Shown: piece after piece, positions 48,501 to 59,500 of the stretch
Numbering within the stretch: position 1 is the first letter of the stretch
How the letters are laid out: each line of letters opens with the position of its first letter
DNA from: Owenia fusiformis
Taxonomy: Eukaryota; Annelida; Polychaeta; Sabellida; Oweniidae
Reading direction: 5' to 3'
Length of the DNA: 64,000 bases
NCBI GenBank assembly: GCA_903813345.2
Contig: CAIIXF020000009.1
Span: forward strand, 27,256,740-27,320,739
Made by a program: the position numbers and the translations under genes
The notes under the pieces: model-generated
Seen by the model: the letters and a program-made list of their open reading frames with translations, nothing else
The model's database searches: none
Told to the model about the DNA's origin: nothing

Positions 48501-49241
48501 AGATAAATCACCTGGAAGTAAGGGTACCATCCACAGCACACCAATTGCAAGGAACCCACATGCAGCATCAGTTGCTCCTAGTTCATCAGCTGTTTCTGAA
48601 AGTACAGGTACAGGTCAGTTCTTGTTTTGTCATTTCCTGTTAAGTATCATAGCACCTTAAGTGAATATCAAAAGCAACAATTATCAGGATTATAGCCAAT
48701 ATTTAGCCTAACAATCAATGCTGACTATTATATATTGTTTAAGATATTTCAAATAAGTATGTCCTGTATGTACAGAATGTTGATCCAAACCTCATAAAGC
48801 CACATGTTACTTGAAAATTGCCACACTCCTTTTCCACATTGTGTACACTGATGTTATGCAAAATTTGGGGAAAATGGGATTAATATTACAAAAATAACTT
48901 GTGACTATTCAGGATTGCATCAGCATTCCTAACATAGAGAACAACCTTAAATGCAATATTATAATGATATGGATATATTTAAACATATATTTTTAGAAAC
49001 TCAAAGAAGATACTTCAAAAAAAGAGGCATCATTTGTCCTCGAGGTTGGACATTTCAAGAAAGACAAAACAACATTGTTCCTAATTTAGTTTCAGGGGCC
49101 AGGCCAAAGACGACTGTTAAGAAAACTAAGACACCAAGGCCTAAGAGATCCAGGACAGTGAAAAAAATGGACTCATTTGTTTACGACTTCTCTTCAGATT
49201 CAGATTTTGAAGAAGCAACACCAAGATCACAAAATAAATAA
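42574..49241 (+). CDS. Merlin (IS1595/ISXO2-like) DDE transposase, 11 exons
   Basis: Exons: 42574-42915, 43976-44235, 44388-44532, 44973-45178, 45536-45644, 46451-46523, 46895-47002, 47246-47392, 47940-48107, 48500-48607 (or 48613) and 48997-49241. All junctions are GT/AG and in phase, and the total is about 636 residues without a stop. The N-terminus holds a zinc-ribbon-like set (C59, C64, C83, H89). The catalytic triad fits D168 (in EIDESLFGR), D232 (in FSDSWKAY) and E277 (in HTNTIEGRWK), followed by the typical MWRSHVQ end of the catalytic domain. After about residue 350 comes an acidic, low-complexity extension with a duplicated exon, ending in a basic patch (KKTKTPRPKRSRTVKK) that could be a nuclear signal or DNA contact. 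The transposase would bind the terminal motif and cut the element out. The intact frame suggests recent activity. Confidence 0.88.
43330..43763 (-). mobile_element. (TCCG)n interspersed repeat, copy 2, reversed
   Basis: It is the reverse-orientation match to 6931-7412, with gcatagcgaatcccatctaa at one end, cggacggacgtacggacgga at 43685-43720, and tatccctccgaacttcgttc near the other end. It sits in the first intron of the transposase. A G15 run follows at 43801-43815. Confidence 0.6.
45821..46347. mobile_element. hAT-type MITE, copy 1
   Basis: The inverted ends are cagcgcttgcatta and taatgcaagccctg. It is flanked by an 8-bp target duplication with one mismatch, atgattta (45813-45820) and atgattca (46348-46355), which is diagnostic of hAT. 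It lies in the transposase intron 45645-46450. A nearly identical inverted copy is at 50994-51507. The ORF at 45934 is not a real gene. Confidence 0.8.
47940..48607 (+). repeat. Duplicated exon in the transposase C-terminal extension
   Basis: Exons 47940-48107 and 48500-48607 both begin GDKSPGSKG and end in PIARNPHAASVAPSSSAV. The second lacks the middle 20 residues or so. Their upstream acceptors (ttttagg) and flanks also match, so the duplication included intron sequence. Both keep the same phase, so one can be skipped without a frameshift. Confidence 0.85.
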
Positions 49242-49320
49242 TTCTTTGTAGCCAACAGATAAATTAAGACTCAGAGTGGTTTATTATTATGAAGTGTTAA
49301 TGCAATTGTTTTGAAATATT

Positions 49321-49672
49321 AAGGTCAGGATGCATGATGGGAAATTTTCTGCATTACTCAATTGAGTGACATGTTATTTTTCCCAACATTATCTACATCT
49401 TCCAGATTTGCACAAAGAGTGCACTTATATGCCAAGAAAATAATTGTGCACAAGACTGTTTTGACAAAGTGTATAAAAAACAAGAAAATTCTAGTTTTTT
49501 ATACAATTTACAAAACATCCCTTCTCACAATTCTTTTCTAAGTACATATGTGCACTCTTTGTGCAAAACTGGTAGATGTAGATAATGTGGGGAAGGAGTG
49601 ATTCTTGTTCAAAAAATAACATGTCACTCAATTGAGGAATGCTGAAAATTTCCCAACATGCACCTGGCCTAA
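49321..49672. mobile_element. Foldback MITE with ~135-bp arms
   Basis: The left arm (aaggtcaggatgcatgatgg, then tcaattgagtgacatgttat, then ctacatcttccagatttgca) is matched in reverse by the right arm (gtagatgtagataatgtggg, then ataacatgtcactcaattga, then acatgcacctggcct). A spacer of about 80 bp separates them. It is non-coding and lies just after the transposase stop. A diverged single end (ggccggggtgcatgttgg) near 43047 may be a related fragment. Confidence 0.75.
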
Positions 49673-50993
49673 TGCAAGTGAATATGTATAGATCTACCAT
49701 ATAAATAAAAAAATATACATCCCTACATATAATAATATGTTTTTTTACTTCTTTATTATAACTGAATGCAACCTCAGGCATACAATGCAACCCCTACCAT
49801 ATAGCACTAAATTACAATTTAGAATTGTCCTGTCCTCATCCTCACTGAAGTAAAATTATATTTTTGTGAACACATAACAAATTATATATACTGTTTAAAT
49901 CTTCTAGATTTGCATAAAGAGAATATTTTCCTAAAATTTAAACCTAAAAAAACACCACTTGTAAAAATCAATGTAGGTCTATGTGAAAATACAAGCGAGT
50001 AGGTAAAAATCCCCCAAGGAAAATCCATACTTACTAGATTACCTTAGGCCATTTATTGTTTGCAATGTTATGGTATTTCCAGGGGTACGGTATTTAAGCA
50101 AATAATTTACATACCTGTTAGTTTTGGTAGGTCCCATCAGTTATCAGTTTCCAAGATGCTACTCGAATATTGTATTACTTGACACCATTTCACTGTGTTG
50201 TTTATCAGTAATAGCTCCTAGGGTTATCTTATATTCCTAATGTAATGAGGCCTATTGTAGTCTAGTTTAAAATCTCTACTATTTACTTTGATGTAAAGCC
50301 ACTCGTGTACATTATAAGTATGCCAATAATAATCTAATGATGAGACAAATCATTATTCCATTCGTCGCTTTGCGCATTTTGAAAGAGCGTGTGCTCATGT
50401 CTGCGGTTACACGTGAAAGGAGGATATCTTTTCTCGTTATATCAATTCATACTATTTGTTTATGCATAAATAGATTGACAGGCGCTGTCTACTCTAATTC
50501 ATCTAGGAGCTTAAATCTTATTGGTTCCACGTCTTTGTAGGCGTGTTCACGCAATTACACTGACCGGAGTGTTTCAGTGGAGAATATGACTTCTAATATC
50601 TATACGCAATAAATACCCCTTTTCGTGATTGTTCCCATGTGATTCTCACATCATTGAAAGTTTCCTTCTTAAATTTATCTCAAAACTTAAAAAAGTAAAT
50701 TTTATTCCTCTCAAATTCATAGATATATCCATGTACAGTTAAATTATTTCGAATTAATCCCTCGTGTCCAATGTATGAATACTTCATATATTTGAGTTTG
50801 CATAAAACACCGTGCATCTAGTCACGTACACCAATTCTTCAAACTGACCACTAGGCCATTAATTTTATATATGTGTTGAACGTCCTACAATGTTTTATTC
50901 CAATATCACTGATGAATAAAATACAGATTTTAATTATATGAACATGTGTGACATGTTATTGCCCAATAGTTTTTATTATAGACTAGGAAGAAG
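49673..50993. other. Non-coding part of the giant element
   Basis: No domain-bearing ORF is seen; the 67-residue ORF at 50337 has no splice or motif support. The first AATAAA after the transposase stop overlaps it (49234-49241), and further tataa-rich sites follow. Confidence 0.4.
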
Positions 50994-51507
50994 CAGGGCT
51001 TGCATTAACGGCGTCCCGTACATGTTAAGGACTCAAAAATAATTTGGAGGACGCAAAAATTGAAAATATTTCCGTTTTTTGGACGCAAAATTTTTTTAGG
51101 TCAATACTACAATGTGTTTACAACGATACCTAACAAAAACAAATAATTATGATCTGTCACCTTTATTTGAATCGTGAATAAGGCTCAACATGTTGAATAT
51201 TTACAAATAATCATGATTCTCTCAAATTTTTTCAACTTTGTTTACTTTTAGATTTGAAACCATTTGAAACTATTCAGAAACAAATATTACGTTATTCATG
51301 AAATAAAATGTATTCATTGTCGAATGAACGAACATGCATTTATTCAGTCCGTACTTAACGTTTACTTCCATTTTAAATTCGCGGCAAGAAATCAAAAACT
51401 GAAAATATGACTAGAAATAGGGGACACACTTTTTTTTCAAAGGACACACTTTTAAAAAAAATTCCGTCCTTGGGACTCACAAATTATCTAACCTAATGCA
51501 AGCGCTG
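50994..51507. mobile_element. hAT-type MITE, copy 2, inverted relative to copy 1
   Basis: It runs from cagggcttgcatta to taatgcaagcgctg and matches 45821-46347 in reverse orientation over its whole length. It was inserted into a 137-bp array unit, since the flanks gactaggaagaag and aagaagtgtctta rejoin to the unit sequence. This shows that the array existed before the MITE arrived. Confidence 0.8.
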
Positions 51508-53040
51508 AAGAAGTGTCTTATTATAGCTCGTTAAATAGCGCCCCTCTGCCATAAATCCTATGAGAAAATAACACGGAGGGGCGCTATTTGACGAGTTATA
51601 TATAGGAAGACGATGATCCCAAATTTTTTATTATAGACTAGGAAGAAGTGTCTTATTATAGCTCGTTAAATAGCGCCCCTCTGCCATAAATCCTATGAGA
51701 AAATAACACGGAGGGGCGCTATTTAACGAGTTATATATAGGAACACGATCTTCCCTAGATTTCGTTATTATAGACTAGGAAGAAGTGTCTTATTATAGCT
51801 CGTTAAATAGCGCCCCTCTGCCATAAATCCTATGAGAAAATAACACGGAGGGGCGCTATTTAACGAGTTATATATAGGAACACGATGTTCCCTAGATTTC
51901 GTTATTATAGACTAGGAAGAAGTGTCTTATTATAGCTCGTTAAATAGCGCCCCTCCGCCATAAATCCTATGAGAAAATAACATGGAGGGGCGCTATTTGA
52001 CGAGTTATATATAGGAACACGATGTTCCCTAGATTTCGTTATTATAGACTAGGAAGAAGTGTCTTATTATAGCTCGTTAAATAGCGCCCCTCCGCCATAA
52101 ATCCTATGAGAAAATAACATGGAGGGGCGCTATTTGACGAGTTATATATAGGAACACGATGTTCCCTAGATTTCGTTATTATAGACTAGGAAGAAGTGTC
52201 TTATTATAGCTCGTTAAATAGCGCCCCTCCGCCATAAATCCTATGAGAAAATAACATGGAGGGGCGCTATTTGACGAGTTATATATAGGAACACGATGTT
52301 CCCTAGATTTCGTTATTATAGATTAGGAAGAAGTGTCTTATTATACCTCGTTATATATATATATAGCCATATATAGGAAGCCGATGATCACAATTTTTTT
52401 TTATTATAGACTAGGAAGAAGTAAACTAGATAATAAGGTGCATTTATATGAAATTATTTTCAATCTATTTATTATACACTAGGAACAAATTGTGCTGGCC
52501 TAATTTTTGGTGATTTTGATATAGGAACACGATGTTCCCTAGATTTCGTTATTATAGACTAGGAAGAAGTGTCTTATTATAGCTCGTTAAATAGCGCCCC
52601 TCCGCCATAAATCCTATGAGAAAATAACATGGAGGGGCGCTATTTGACGAGTTATATATAGGAACACGATGTTCCCTAGATTTCGTTATTATAGACTAGG
52701 AAGAAGTGTCTTATTATAGCTCGTTAAATAGCGCCCCTCCGCCATAAATCCTATGAGAAAATAACATGGAGGGGCGCTATTTGACGAGTTATATATAGGA
52801 ACACGATGTTCCCTAGATTTCGTTATTATAGATTAGGAAGAAGTGTCTTATTATACCTCGTTATATATATATATAGCCATATATAGGAAGCCGATGATCA
52901 CAATTTTTTTTTATTATAGACTAGGAAGAAGTAAACTAGATAATAAGGTGCATTTATATGAAATTATTTTCAATCTATTTATTATACACTAGGAACAAAT
53001 TGTGCTGGCCTAATTTTTGGTGATTTTGGATTTTTTTTAA
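51508..53040. repeat. Right subterminal array, 137-bp units
   Basis: Units begin at 51526, 51661, 51798, 51935, 52072, 52209, 52582 and 52719, with degenerate ones at 52346 and 52856. The spacing is 137 bp (the first is 135). Each has the inverted pair ctcgttaaatagcgcccct ... aggggcgctatttgacgag. A larger block of 510 bp, including the degenerate unit and agtaaactagataataaggt, is duplicated (52346 onward and 52856 onward). Copies are almost identical, so the array is young or homogenised. Confidence 0.93.
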
Positions 53041-53102
53041 ATTTTTTTCCAAGGGGTCTTCGGGGGCGCTATTTAACGAGTATGCCATCGATTCAGGTCA
53101 TA
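53041..53102. repeat. Right terminal inverted repeat of the giant element
   Basis: aaggggtcttcgggggcgct, atttaacgagtatgcc and atcgattcaggtcata are the reverse complement of the left end at 39050-39180 without its hairpin insertion. The match stops at 53102, which sets the outer limit. Confidence 0.8.
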
Positions 53103-55800
53103 GTGTATTTTTGGTATTTGTGTGATAATCAATAGAAACCAATGGCCTCTATTGGGATCTGCTGATATCCTCATGTTAAGTCAATGAAGCACAGCCCCAT
53201 GTAAGGCAATACAACCTTACTAAACTAAATGGCCCCCCTATCTCAGCCTATGTGTGCCCGAGCATTTTAATATTTTCCAAAGAGTTATACCTTATTAGAT
53301 GCAGTGAAGGAGTTAAATCATTGGGATCTGAATAAATCATGCAAAACATGTTTTGTACATATTTCTCATCATTTAGGGTTACCAAGTAGTTTACAAGCTG
53401 ACCTTTGCAAAATATATTTCACTTACTATCCTCATTCGCTATCACCCTATCTAGTTTCTTTCCAAATTGGCCTGGATTGCCTGGTTTATTGGTTTTAGCG
53501 AACCGTCCATTTCGTCGAACCATCATTTTGCTAAGGTTGTTTGTGATGAATATACAATATTCAGTTACATATAACTGTACAGCAACTTCATGCAAGGGAA
53601 GGTAATTGTGTGAGAGCACATAAAGTACATGAAGTATTGACCCACTTGTCTCAGTGAATCTTATAAACAGTGCATAAAGTTTTTTCTATGCAATGATTGG
53701 CTCACAGTTACTTATAGTGTAAGTTATTTTATTTCTATACAGTGTGGAATAGAGTGTATAAACTTTTACAGTTTCAAGCAGGTTTTAGTGTTTTCTGACC
53801 AATGATATATTCAGACTTATTCATTTCACGATTATGTAATACTGACCTACATATCTGTATAGCATATCTTTAAACTAGAAGCAAAAATATTTGTATAAGG
53901 CGGGTACAAGTTGATATAAAATAATGAAATGTTCAGACTCACCAAAACTTCAGGATGTGTTTATAAGTACATCGCGAAATCAATGTCAAGGACGTTTGAG
54001 TTCACGAGATTCAAACGAGATATGCAAATTTTGAACTTTGACAACACATGACCACTTGATTACCTCGGCCTTCTTCATGAATATTTCCGCTCTATTTACA
54101 TGATTTACTATAAATGAAGAAAATTAATCGGGATAATGATAATAAATGACTAGATCTAATAAATTCCCGCACAAATGGAATTTATCAACACGCTTCCGTC
54201 CGCTCCACGTGTTATTTATTTACAAATAGACTGACGTCACTGGCTAAATCTCGTTTATCGTGAGAATTGGCATTGCCAAAATGGCTTGACCTAATCAATG
54301 GCTTCGCTACAAGAAGCGTCTGTACATTTTATGAATATCTTCAGTAAGAGGACAATATACGAAAAAATAATATTGTAAGTACTTTATAAGGTAATCATTT
54401 TATTATTTAACAAACTTATTTGTAACATTTATACAACACCACATTTTACAATAGGTGACTTACAGTCTGAATATTTATTCAGACGAAGGATACAGTCTAG
54501 CCTGAAGTGGCACAGAGGTTACCCTACAGATATCTCTACTGTTCATAGTCAGTATGCATTTATGATTTGGCGCAAGAAGAAAGTTAAGATCATAACTTGG
54601 GCCTAAATCATATATGTAACTGCATAGTGACTGTGCTACTGTTAATATTTTGAAAATTAGTTTGCAACATCAATTCTCTCTCACTGGCTTTTACCTTCTA
54701 AGGCCACTGTATCATGGCCTTCATTCAAAGATAAATTCCTGCATGTATAACGGGTCATGTTGTAATCATAAAATTTGAAATCAAATTTCCGCCATTTTTC
54801 CACATCACAATTTGAATTGCGAGTTTTCATCTTATTAGTCTACCTCACCAAAAATTCCAAAACACAAATGAAGTGATCAATGTATTAGTTCACATCTTCT
54901 GGATCGCTAACTTAGAATTTACAGCCAGTTACTAATGTTAGACATTAAAGACACTTTGTCCATTTTTCGAATATCACCATTTTTTGGAGCCATTTGTTTT
55001 GATTTTAGACGAAGTCATGCAATATCTCATCAAGGAGCCCAGCCGGTCCCATTTAAATTAATGATTTATTTATCTGGCGATTTTAAAACTATTCGATAAA
55101 ATTATGACACGCCGGCCAGCTATTGACAAATTTAATGTCATCCCATATAACTTGATACTGCAAGATGTTTTGGACAGATGATACTTTTTAACCATTTCAA
55201 TCATTTCAATCGATACATCTTGGTAAATGAAATTGTAGTTTCCCTGCTTATACATGTTTCGCCGTTTCAAGCATTTCAATAAATTTGCCTGAATTATTTT
55301 CTCTTTCATTTCAACCATTGCCACCATTTCAAGCAGGTCAGCCGTTTTGCCCCTGTTTCAAGCATTTCCCCTGGCATTGCATACAGGACTAAGTAGATGA
55401 GTAGGATCAATTGTTGACTGTCTAAGTTGCAAATAGTTAAATTCTGTGCTAATGTAACTTCAAATAGGCACATATTTTTGAGGCACGGGTCAAAATAGGA
55501 AGATCAGTATTTCTGTATCTGTCACCTAAAACGCCAATGACCTTAAAAACAAATGATTGATGATGCACCACCTTAAAAAGATGAATAAGCATTGCTTAAA
55601 CCTCATAACATATTCTATTGGATTAATATTTATGGTCTCATGCCTCATTCTTCAAAATTTAAGTTATAGCCTGATTAAACTTGTTGAATAGACAAGATAC
55701 CTAATGCAGATTACCCCTCTGAAATATAAATTCATTGATATGGCAGTCACACATGACAAATAGAATATTTTGAAATTGATAGAAAAAATATATTAACAGA
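53103..55800. other. Intergenic DNA between the giant element and the PTPN13-type gene
   Basis: No coding exon is supported. Degenerate catttcaa repeats lie at 55190-55370, where the minus-strand ORF at 55070 is an artefact. A possible promoter is described separately (54200-54374). Confidence 0.4.
54200..54374 (+). promoter_or_regulatory. Candidate promoter and 5' non-coding exon of the PTPN13-type gene
   Basis: A locally less AT-rich patch contains an E-box (cacgtg, 54206-54211) and a full CRE-like site (tgacgtca, 54232-54239). About 140 bp later there is a strong donor (att|gtaagt, 54375). The first coding exon at 56587 begins with an acceptor and non-coding bases, so an upstream 5' UTR exon must exist. 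This is the best candidate by eye. Confidence 0.3.
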
Positions 55801-55804
55801 TTAT

Positions 55805-55870
55805 AGTTCAGTGGTAGAGCAATCACCCAAAAAGCAAGGGGTCATGGGTTCGATCCCCACTGGGATGGAT
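55805..55870 (+). repeat. tRNA-like sequence (tRNA pseudogene or SINE head)
   Basis: An A box (tagttcagtgg) and a B box (gggttcgatcc) are correctly spaced and a T-arm forms. The anticodon stem and the acceptor stem do not pair, so it is not a working tRNA. No SINE body or tail is clear downstream. Confidence 0.55.
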
Positions 55871-56586
55871 TGACTTTTTCACATCAGCCCTTAGCAAAGG
55901 ATTTCATTTTGTGTTTTGATTAACAAATAAAAAACAAGATTGTACTATGTTATTTGATATGTAAATATTGCACATTATTCAAAAATATTGCAATTTGCAG
56001 CTATAAAGATGTTAACATTAAAACATGAATGTGAATACAATTTAAAAGCACAGCCCCCAAAAATGCTTCACTAACCTATCAATTTATCCATGTATTCTTG
56101 GTGCTGTGCTCTAAGTTGAATACAAGCTGGGCTCGTAGTGAAATATAGGTTTAAAAGCCAGTTTGTATCAGTTAAGTAAAATCAATACTATGATTCATTA
56201 AAAAATTAATTAAAGCCAAGAAAATTTTCAAAATCATTTAACAATGAATTAAGTAGGATTTTTGTTGATAGAATCTACCGTATTTCAGTATTTTAGCAAT
56301 CAAACATGAATAAACGGAATTTACATATATAAACATTTTGAAATGTTTATGAGAACATTGTAAATGAATAACTATAAATGAATAAAGCAAGCAACAACAT
56401 CATTAATTTCAGTAAGAGTTCATCCTAAACTATTGACTTTTTATTGGTAAATCAATTTCAATTGCAGAGTGAAGTAAATACTAATCATTAAAATATTAAC
56501 ACTGAATATGTAGTATTCTGTATAGATCTGTGCAATGTCTCCACACCCTCTGATTCATCCAATTTTAACAATTTCTATTTTTGCAG
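55871..56586. other. Non-coding DNA before the first coding exon
   Basis: AT-rich sequence with no recognised feature, ending in the acceptor tatttttgcag at 56586. Confidence 0.4.
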
Positions 56587-59500
56587 TAGATTATAGCTAA
56601 GATGTTACGATGCCTGTGTTGAATATACAAGCAGTGTTATCAGAGGTGTTAGAAGTGCGTGAAGGGCCACTTAGTGAACCTGAGCTTTGGAGTATACTAT
56701 GTCTTGGTACAGAGGCCCTTCAGGATTTATTCTTAAAAGGTGGGGTATAATGAGAAAATAGATAGGGAACGATTTTATAGGTCTATGCTAGAGTGCATCT
56801 AGGACATGCTTTAAAACAGTGCATTGTACAATAGATCAAGTGATTTTTTGTACAAGCTTTCTTGGGTTCTACTACTTATATCAAGTAATGCATAATGTAA
56901 ATATTGTTCAATTACAATTACTTTTACCAAGATATGGTGACAAATTGTTAAATCCAACATTTTTTGTGACTTGCATCTGTTGTAAAACTGTTTGCAATAA
57001 CTTACTCTATAATTTTCTAATGTCAGTACCTTGTCTTTATATTATAGCCTAGTACACTAGTTTAATATTTGTGGCCTTACATTGTCACAAGCTATATACC
57101 ATATGAAAGCTATATTAATGTTATTTGGCATTGTTTAGATGTTGGTGCTGGACATCATGAGAGGGGGCCAAAATTTGCCATTACTCCCTCCTCTCTAACT
57201 CTTACCCACAATGGTAGGGTCAGATTTGTTACTACCCAAGGGCTTGATTCCCTGTCCCCTGACAGCCAGTATATCCCACCAGATATGGATGATGTGGAAA
57301 TGAATGAAACTAACATTGAGAAGGTAGTAATTATATGTCATGTTAAGCTTGATATCGAATTAAAGAGAATTGAAAGATGTCAGGGTAATCTGGCTGATGA
57401 TGAAATATATATAGATAAATAAATAGACAAAATAAAAAGATTAATGAAAAAATAGATAAATAAATGAGTCCATTGGGTTTTGTATCCATTGTACATGCAA
57501 ATCTACCACATTATGAGATGAAATTAAAATGGTTAATGTTTTTTAGACTACATATATCCAGGGCAGCTATTAAATCATGAAGTTTAACATCCCTAATTGA
57601 TCAGAATGTCCTAAACTTGTGTGACTGAATCATATGTTTAATGTATAGTTTTTGCATTATTTGTAGATGTACGTGTATATGTTGGGCATGACCCTCTACT
57701 CCGCAGCTGATTATACCCTACAAGAGTCTGAGGTATGTCAAAATCCATCTAGAAAATAAGGAAGGGTAACTTAAGAAAGAGAAAGGTCTTGATAAGCCAT
57801 ATGTTAGGGATGATGTCAAAATGTCAACAAATTTGTAAAAAAGTACAGGGTGTCCCATAAAGTCTCCTTGCAGTTTACATAGACTTTGTATTGTAACTTT
57901 AAGGAGACTTTATGGACACCTTGTAGTTCACAAACAAAGCATTGAGCCTGGTGACATTGAAATATTATTAACATATAATTTCAAAGATTGATAGTGAGCA
58001 CCATGTCATTAATGGGTTTTCATCAATCATCAAATAAATGTTAAGCTCTGAATTCTATTGTCTCATTTTGTATAGTGTATATTTCTACTTTGTATTTAGT
58101 ATCAAATGCACTGTCTGTTTTGATATATCTATAAAATCAGAAATAAATTGATATAGAAAAAAATATCCTCTTGAAAACTGCCAAATGAAATAGACGTCAG
58201 TATGTCCCATATCCCAAAAATCATCTTATTAAGTAGCGCCGATACATTACACAGTATTGAAGATGAATAAAGGATACGTGCCATTAAAGTAAGTAAATAA
58301 CCAAATTAAGAAGCACGATTTTAAAGATGAATAAAGTATGCATCCCATTAAAGTAAAATAAATGATTTCAGACCCTCAATCTGAGCAAGCAGCTTGATCA
58401 GTTACTATGTGGTATGTGTGAGGAGGAGACTAACAACAGAGTTGCCTTGGTGCATGTTCTACAGGTAAGCTATAGTAATTTGGCCTCTAGTAATGCCATC
58501 TATAACAATACATATTTACATTTACTCTCAGAAAAAGGGAAAGGGAACCCAGCTCTCAGAAAACATGAGTGAAAATCCCAATATTAGAAAACATTTTTTT
58601 GAGTTTTATATTTATATGGATTTAACTGTCAAACTGTTATTGTAAAGTTCAGCTAAAATACTCGTACTATTCATATATTTAATCTTTATATAAAACAGTA
58701 CAATTTGATGATTTTGATTTCAGGCATGCAGCACTGAAGGACCTTTACATCTTAATCAACTCTCATTTGTTCATTACAACATACAAATGTACAAGCTTTT
58801 GTTAGGAAGTCAGGAGGTAAGAACAAGTTAGATATTATATAATAAGTTTAGCAAGTTAGCCTACTCATTGTTGGTTTATATATGTAATTATACCAATGCA
58901 TTTGGATTCAGGAGTCATTCTTTCATATCGAGCAAACTATAAATTTCAAAAGTGTTACATCTACCTCTATGTAAAGCCATTGGATATGAAGTAACTTGGA
59001 GACATGTTGATTTGGATATGACTTGACTCGGAATAAATCTTGAATCACCCACCCACAGCTTAACTCATCCCTATAGTTAGTATATTAAATTCCCAGGAGA
59101 CCTAGTATTCCTCGTTAAGTAATAGTTATATAAAAAATGATATAATGAATATTTTCAACAAATAATTTACGGTTGAAACTGAAGGTTAAAGTTTTATTTG
59201 TTAAAAAGTGTTTGTGATTTCAATTAATTATAAAGTAATGTTTAGTGTTAATGTCTGTTTTAAGGTTATATCGACCCATTTTCAATAAATGTACAATTGA
59301 ATTTAGATTTTTACATATTTAATCTTCAATTTCTTCCATATTTGATCAAATATCTCACTCCCTTTTTTCAGGTAGTCCATTCAGAATTTCAAGGGAAATA
59401 GGCTAAACATTTTGCTTACTTTATAAAAAGATTGCTTCCTATGTTACACTCCATATGATATACCATTTGCTACCACTTTAAATAGAACAAATTCAAAATC

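Larger units (their letters stand above)
39050..53102 (+). mobile_element. Giant Merlin-type DNA transposon, about 14 kb
   Basis: The extreme ends are inverted copies. Left: tatgacctgaatcgat (39050-39065), then, after a 79-bp hairpin insertion, ggcatactcgttaaatagcg and cccccgaagacccctt to 39180. Right: the reverse complement of the same series at 53051-53102. Between them lie a Merlin/IS1595-type DDE transposase gene (42574-49241), a small unknown ORF, and arrays made of the terminal motif. Nested younger elements (40854-41097, 43330-43763, 45821-46347, 49321-49672, 50994-51507) account for part of the size. Known Merlin elements are, to my knowledge, usually a few kb. I do not see a clear 8-9 bp target duplication outside the ends. 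Confidence 0.7.

Noticed and set aside
42574-49241. IS1595-type transposase as bacterial contamination
   Set aside because: The gene has many introns with GT/AG sites, AT-rich surroundings and nested eukaryotic MITEs, so it is a eukaryotic Merlin element.
50337-50540. 67-residue ORF in the giant element as a third gene
   Set aside because: There is no splice site, poly(A) signal or recognisable motif in support, and the length is within chance for this composition.
39371-53040. Evenly spaced direct repeats resembling a CRISPR array
   Set aside because: The spacers between repeats are identical from unit to unit and the host is an animal. These are transposon subterminal arrays.
55805-55870. 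Functional tRNA gene
   Set aside because: The acceptor and anticodon stems do not pair, despite good A and B boxes.
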